DNA from: Ligula intestinalis
Taxonomy: Eukaryota > Platyhelminthes > Cestoda > Diphyllobothriidea > Diphyllobothriidae
Length of the DNA: 64,000 nt
Direction of reading: 5' to 3'
Assembly: GCA_036362985.1 (NCBI GenBank)
Contig: JAYGXS010000002.1
Span: forward strand, 6,288,456-6,352,455
The notes under the pieces were generated by a model. The model was not told the DNA's origin. It was given only the letters and a program-made list of their open reading frames with translations, and did not search any database. The position numbers and the translations under genes were made by a program. Below, one piece after another: positions 59,103-64,000 of this stretch (within the stretch, counting starts at the first letter, position 1; every line of letters starts with the position of its first letter).

Positions 59103-59343
59103 TGCTGTGTATAATTACTAGAAGACTATAATTATCGAAGTAAAGGCCAACCTATCATTTATTATCTTGCTTTTTTTAACCCAAATTAGTACCAGTTGGC
59201 AACTATTAGACTAAACTATCTCGGTGAACAATTGCTAGAAGACTTAATTTATATAATTAAAGGCCACCCTATCGTTTGTATTTTTCTTGCGCCAATATAC
59301 TTCCTGGTAGTAACTATTAGACTACACTATCTCGGTTGCTGCT
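59103..59343. repeat. about 117-base tandem duplication
   Basis: Two units, starting near 59111 and 59229, share CTAGAAGACT, TAAAGGCCAxCCTATC, TAACTATTAGACTA and CACTATCTCGGT-type blocks. They lie just upstream of the tRNA-like tandem units and the LINE ORF1. Confidence 0.7.
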
Positions 59344-59424
59344 ACGTCTAGTCTGACCAACGCCGCAATAGTTTATAAGTATAACCTTTAAGCTTAAAGT
59401 TATTACATGCAGAACGTAGAAGTT

Positions 59425-59775
59425 CACGACCACACTGTGGGTGGAAAAAAGCCCTTTCTGGAGCCGGCGTCGATCCCTCAACCTGCGATTTAGGAGGTGA
59501 GCGTCTTAGCCGCTCGGCCACTGCAACCCAGCTGTGCGAGTTACAGAAAGTTAAGTGCATTGACAGGGTTGACACGATAAATTCCGCCAACGACTCAACT
59601 GTTCTGGGTGAAGAAAAAAGCCCTTCCTGGAGCCGGCGTCGATCCCCCAACCTGTGGTTTAGGAGGCAAACGTCTTAGCCGCTCGGCCACTGCGACCCAG
59701 TTATGCGACTCACAGAAAGTTAAGTGCATTGACAGGGTTGACACGATAAATTTTGCCAACGAACTCCACGACCAA
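59425..59775 (-). repeat. tandem pair of about 167-base units with antisense tRNA-like boxes
   Basis: The two units run in tandem, each with GGAGCCGGCGTCGATCC, TTAGCCGCTCGGCCACTGC, AGAAAGTTAAGTGCATTGAC and AGGGTTGACACGATAAATT. In reverse complement each has TGGCCGAGCGG, a perfect polymerase III A box, and GATCGACGC, a perfect B box, with tRNA-like spacing. They lie at the 5' side of the plus-strand ORF1, in antisense to it. Confidence 0.8.
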
Positions 59776-61198
59776 ACTGTCCCGTGTGACGAACAGTCTG
59801 ACATAAGAGACAAGGGTATAAACCCTACGGCCACCATGACCACCTCGCAGAAGTCACAAAAAGGTACAAACAGTGACACGGATGACACGCATTGCCCGAT
59901 GGCACGCGAACATTGCAAACATTGCACGAAAATATCAAAGTTGGAGTCACGTATAGATTTACTATGGGATGTTACCACATGGTTTCTCAAGCATTGCACA
60001 TTAAAGCCACTATATGAAACCAGTGGAAATCAGCAGCTAGAATCCGCCTTGAAGGAAGTCACTACCAGGCACCAGCCAATGGGTCCAAGCGCGACTAAAA
60101 CTGAGGAGAAGCAAACACAAACAAGTCCTAATCTATCGTCCCAAGAAAGTTCAGGTTCTAGGATAATCAAAACGGCCAGGAGAAGAGGAAAGCGTCTACC
60201 TGACCAAACAGTTTCACCCTCTTTACAGGTCAAAACTAGTGAAATCCCACGAAATAGGATCGGAGAAGAGCTGGGAGAAGAAAAAGGGACAGTATTTGCA
60301 CCGAGAAAACTGCGGTCCGATGCACACAAAGCGATGAAAGTGAAGAATGCCGCCGAAAAGCAAACGAGGGAGCCCATACTTACAGTGCAGGCCCCCACAG
60401 TTGATCAATCAGCCACCGCTGAGGCGAGTTTAGACAATCTCGCCGTAGACGATTGGTTCGCCCCATAAAGTACAAGCTGTCGTCAAAAAAGACACGAAGG
60501 AAAACACGAAAGCGTTGCACCAGGAAGTGACCGGTGGCGTAGAGGGGACGCAAAAAGTCACCGATAGGGGCAAAAGTTTCGTAATACAAGGTCTACCGGA
60601 ATCCACTGCCAGTACTGCTATTAACCAGAAAATGGGTGACAGTGTCGCAGGCCCGAGCCCGAAGCCCACGGTAGAAAACGAGGGCAGTACATCAACCATA
60701 GACTCCGGTCGCACACAAGGTGGTCATAATAGCAGCACAAAAGCTGTTAACGAGCAAGCAAGCGACAGTGTCGTAGGCACGAAAAATGGCACTAAGAGAG
60801 AAGCCAGCATCATAATACAGGGATTAACGGAATCAACCGCAGCCACTCCCATGGACCGGCATTCCGCAGATGTCCAGCTCTTCCATGCACTTATGAACAA
60901 AATGCTGGGACCCAATGTACCATTAGAGTGCGAAAAGGCCTTCCGCCTTGGCAAACGGCCTGAAAGCCCAACTGGAACGGCACGTCCCAGACCTCTGAAA
61001 GTGGTCATGCCAAGAAGCCAAGACGCCAAGCTCATTCTATCTAGGCGTTTCAAAATAAAAGACTCTGGCCCGGGAGTTTTTTTTTTCAAGAGAAGTTCTC
61101 AGCTGCAGAACGGAACAAATGTCATCAACTTGTTTCCGAAAAGAGGGAGCGGGTCAGCAAGGGCGAACAAAACTTGGTTATTTACAACAACCAAATGA
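59608..61198 (+). pseudogene. LINE ORF1 protein, one frameshift
   Basis: The first frame (59608-60468) begins in the antisense tRNA-like unit and has a small cysteine/histidine cluster (HCPMAREHCKHCTK). A single frame change near 60460 leads into the second frame (about 60461-61198). This carries two related IQGLxEST segments and then FRLGKRPESPTGTARPRPLK and DAKLILSRRFKIKDS, an RRM-like RNA-binding region. It ends WLFTTTK and a TGA, the same as the ORF1 of the CR1-like element at 6.07 kb. The expected ORF2 is missing; another LINE's 3' end abuts at about 61200. Confidence 0.75.
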
Positions 61199-61199
61199 T

Positions 61200-61330
61200 A
61201 AATGACTTTTATACTTTAAGGCCGGAGGGCCTTGTCATTGCAAACTTAGTGCTGTGGAAAAATAAATACAAAGTTGATGAATGCTGCTCTCCGTGAAACA
61301 CACACAAAGGCAGCGGGAGCGTTTAGTAGT
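61200..61330 (-). mobile_element. LINE A-type 3' end, about 130 bases
   Basis: This is similar to 48000-48130: a GGCCGGAGGGCC hairpin-forming stretch, CATTGCAAACTTAGTGCTGTGG, AAAAATAAATACAAAGTT and GGCAGCGGGAGCGTTTAG. It is a severely 5'-truncated insertion lying between ORF1 and the next LINE. Confidence 0.75.
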
Positions 61331-64000
61331 AATAATAATAATTATTTGTTTATTTCAGGCCCAATGGGGCTCATCAATAAACCGAAAATTCGATAACACT
61401 AAGTGCTAGAAATAATCAGTTTAACAAACAGTATCCGTAGTCTATAGCTATAAGACGAGTATAACTGTTTACAAGCGAATTTTTTAGATTCGAAAAAAAT
61501 GAATATAGCAGTGTCATATGGAAGGTGAAGTTCAAGGGCACACACAAATGAGCCACATCGTTATCTATATTTTGACTATGTATTCTGATAACCACTGCCT
61601 CTGTTAGTAGGGGGGGCATGGAAGCAAACTCAGTCGAAGCTGAGCGTGGGGCAGAACAATAGGTATTAACAATACATTACTGGTATAGACGGGTTCCCGG
61701 CACTACACTCGGTTTTCCAAACCGGTGCGACATAATAAAACATAGGGAATCCACCAGTTTATAATCGTAATGGGCACCGCCGTTTGAGATCCAAAAGTCC
61801 ATCAAATCTACAAGACCATCGTTGTGGATGTCTGAGATGTGACCAAATATAAGGCCCTGATGATGGTTGATGACCAGCGAAACGAGAGCCGTCAAGACTG
61901 TGTCCTGATTCCGGGGAACACGAGTCAGAGGAAGGTAGTTTCAAGAAGGGATCCTAAATTCCCGATGGTCCATTCTCGGGTCGTGGAGAAAGCTGCCCGG
62001 AAAAGATAAGGAAAACAAAAGGTTAATAGATTCAGTGTTAAGATAAATGTGCAGTCTTTCCTCGAATGCACATAGACAAGTCAACGCCTGAATATCAATC
62101 AGCAAATTATTCAAAAGATAGCTTTACCTAGAAGCAAAAAATAGAGATCGTTTAGAAGTGGAAGAAGCAGTAGGAGTTATAATCAACGTTGAATTTCATA
62201 GGTTTTAAGGGCGAGTAACGGAAGTAAGGGCAGAAATCTTCGGGAGATTTGAACTATTATTAAGGCGAAACAGGAGACAAAACCCTGCTTCCAGTCTCTT
62301 GACCCAAAGAAATTTCAGTTTTGTTATCTCACATCTATCTGACTAGAAAGTATCTGAAACTGCCGGATAGAGGACCCTTTTAGTGAATCTTCTTTGGACA
62401 CTTTCAATTGTTGAACGGCTAGATTCGTTCATTAGACCGAAGAATGAACAACAGTATTCGAGAATAGGAAGCACATACATACGATAAAGTCTTAGCTTCA
62501 TTTCGGGAAGGTAGAAATTATAAAAGATGAAGCCGCATATCTGAGCAGCTTTTGCTGTAATTCTATCAGCGTGAGGTGAAAGATCTAATTTATTGGTGTA
62601 ACTTAAACCTAAGTCCTTAATGTTAGAACATTCAGTCATGGGGCAATCTTGAAAAATGATAGGCTATGGCAGCCTTTCAGGCCCAAAACACATGAACCAG
62701 CACTAAGAAGGCGAGAAGTCCATCTGCCACGTGGAGGTCCACACAGATAGAGCGTCCAAATCCGAATGAATGCGTTCTAAGCATCGCTCAGCCGTAGAAT
62801 TAGAGAAGGAGTATACCAATTTCAAGTCGTCCGCGTATATATACGATTGAGAGTGTTTAACTATTGTTGAAATATAATAATAATTTGTATATTTAAGGCC
62901 CAAGGGGCCCTGTCGTTACAAACTTAGTGCTATTGTGAAAATAAAAATAATGATGATAAACAGTGAACTCTTATAAAATAATTGTCATCGGCAGTAAAAA
63001 ACTCCTAAATTGGTGTTGTTTTCGATTAGAAAGATATGATCTAATAAAGTCAATAAGAGGACTACAAAATCCTATAGCCTCTAGTTTGGCTAGTAGTCTC
63101 CTATGAGGTACTTCATCAAATGCCTTACTAAGATCAAAATAGATGACCACAAGAGATAAATAATCGTTACGAAGAGAAGTGAGGAGATTAAGAAAAGACA
63201 TATTACAGGTTTCAAAAGATCGGTCCGGTAAAAAACCATGCTGAGATATATTTAATATTTGATTGCTTATGCAAAAATCTGTAATTTTATTGGCTAATAA
63301 TTTTTCAAACTGTTTAGCTAGAGAAGGTGTTTTATGAACACGGCGATAATTTTTAATGTCAGATCTGGAACCTGATTTAAAAACTGGAATTACAATAGAA
63401 GTTTTCCAAGAATCAGGAAAAAAACGTTTTCGAGAAATATTGTAAATAATTTGCTCAGTAAACGAGGAAAATCTCTTAATTGCTTAATAAATGAGTTTGG
63501 AATGTTGAGACGAGCTATTTCTTTATGAATACTTGTAGGTGAGAAATCAATTGTAGTGAGATTTGCATCACACATCAGAGGTATTTCGGGTGTTGGACTA
63601 GTCTCAATTGTAAAGAACTTGGCGAAGAAGGAATTTAACATTTCTTCTTTGGCCAAATCCTCTGTAACGAAATGTTTACTACTATCGAGTAAAGGCGGAA
63701 TGACTTTCTGAAGCTTAGCGGATGACCGAAAACGGAAGACTGGAGCAAAGGATTTGGAAGAGTTAGCATCATTTAGTGACAGGGACTCTCTACGCCTATC
63801 TCGTGCAAGCCTTATTTTTAGCGCTAATTCAAATATTTGCGCTATCCTTAAGTGCACCGACAAAGAGCTATTAGACGGATCCTTAAGTTGCTTCCGTATT
63901 TTTTTAAGTCTATTTTGGAGAAAATGTGGAACGGTAGAGGAAGCTGAATTTGATTTAATAGGCTTAAGTGGGATGAAAGTCTGAATTTTTTGTAAGGTTT
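61331..64000 (-). mobile_element. LINE A-type element, RT and 3' UTR, runs off the window
   Basis: From the 3' end, the plus strand shows (TAA)n and TTTATTTCAGGCCCAATGGG, then about 900 bases of 3' UTR. The RT is in pieces: 62343-62639 (KDLGLSYTNKLDLSPHADRI, LYRMYVLPILEYCC), 62703-62870 (YIYADDLKLVYSF, WTSTWQMDFSPS), 62990-63201 (VVIYFDLSKAFDEVPHRRLL) and 63390-63863 (SVHLRIAQIFELALKIRLAR). Its palm is interrupted at 62878-62990. The 5' part lies beyond the window. Confidence 0.82.
62878..62990 (-). mobile_element. short LINE 3' end nested in the RT of the previous element
   Basis: TAATAATTTGTATATTTAAG, the GGCCCAAGGGGCCC hairpin, CAAACTTAGTGCTATTG and TGAAAATAAAAATAATGATG match the LINE A-type 3' ends at 48.0 and 61.2 kb. 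The RT code is interrupted here: motif A lies on one side and YADD on the other, with the VPQG part missing between. Confidence 0.7.

Noticed and set aside
59450..59720. Two tRNA genes on the minus strand
   Set aside because: A and B boxes are perfect, but the acceptor stem and anticodon arm do not fold well, and the whole unit is tandemly repeated as part of a larger repeat.
35700..64000. N-terminal exon of TBC1D22 (expected to encode a short basic start and a VYGxxHPP-type motif)
   Set aside because: I looked for the reverse-complement pattern in the non-retroelement stretches and found no convincing match; it may be outside the window or too diverged.
1..64000. CRISPR arrays, bacterial operons, prophage
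   Set aside because: No regular short repeats with spacers, no ribosome-binding-site-led gene runs; introns and LINEs show a eukaryotic genome.

Overview
This window is eukaryotic. It is dominated by one large, interrupted host gene on the minus strand and by decayed non-LTR retrotransposons. The host gene is a TBC1D22-type Rab GTPase-activating protein. I could chain eight exons between 35461 and 2398, all with GT/AG borders and matching reading-frame phases. Together they encode about 430 residues; the extreme N-terminal exon was not found. The exons are separated by introns of 38, 1341, 3281, 4094, 4647, 5637 and 12737 bases, so the introns grow towards the 3' end and are filled with repeats. 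A 38-base intron next to multi-kilobase introns, together with the mix of CR1-like, RTE-like, Jockey-like and Penelope-like elements, fits a flatworm. The RTE-like element carries a C2H2 finger tail of a kind I associate with diphyllobothriidean tapeworms (Schistocephalus, Spirometra, Dibothriocephalus). The organism call is inference.

Layout. 1-2.4 kb lies 3' of the gene and holds a Jockey-like tail fragment. The last intron (2.6-15.4 kb) holds an RNase H LINE fragment, a 3.4 kb CR1-like LINE (6.07-9.46 kb), a minus-strand RTE piece with a 10-N gap, a Jockey-like fragment, and an AT-rich stretch bracketed by a 59-base direct repeat. The next introns (15.7-35 kb) hold a second RTE-like family, a Penelope-like element with a GIY-YIG endonuclease and a 100-N gap in its tail, two families of unclassified repeats, a perfect 44-base inverted repeat, and more Jockey and RTE fragments.

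Upstream of the found exons (36-64 kb) is an almost pure retrotransposon landscape. A 4 kb RTE-like LINE lies at 36.2-40.2 kb and a truncated CR1 at 43.2-44.4 kb abuts a minus-strand LINE. At 48.0-55.9 kb a minus-strand LINE (called LINE A here) has been split twice, by a 1.8 kb CR1 with a 1.66 kb uninterrupted frame and by a 2.85 kb CR1-like element in the opposite orientation. The right end holds a LINE ORF1 whose 5' flank contains tandem units with antisense tRNA-like promoter boxes, and another LINE A-type copy running off the window.

Except for the TBC1D22 exons, every coding region I recognise is retrotransposon protein, almost all broken by stops or frameshifts. I see no rRNA, intact tRNA, CRISPR, operon or bacterial-style signal. 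The most notable items are the reconstructed host gene, the nested LINE insertions, the tandem tRNA-like 5' units of the LINE, the perfect inverted repeat and the Penelope element.
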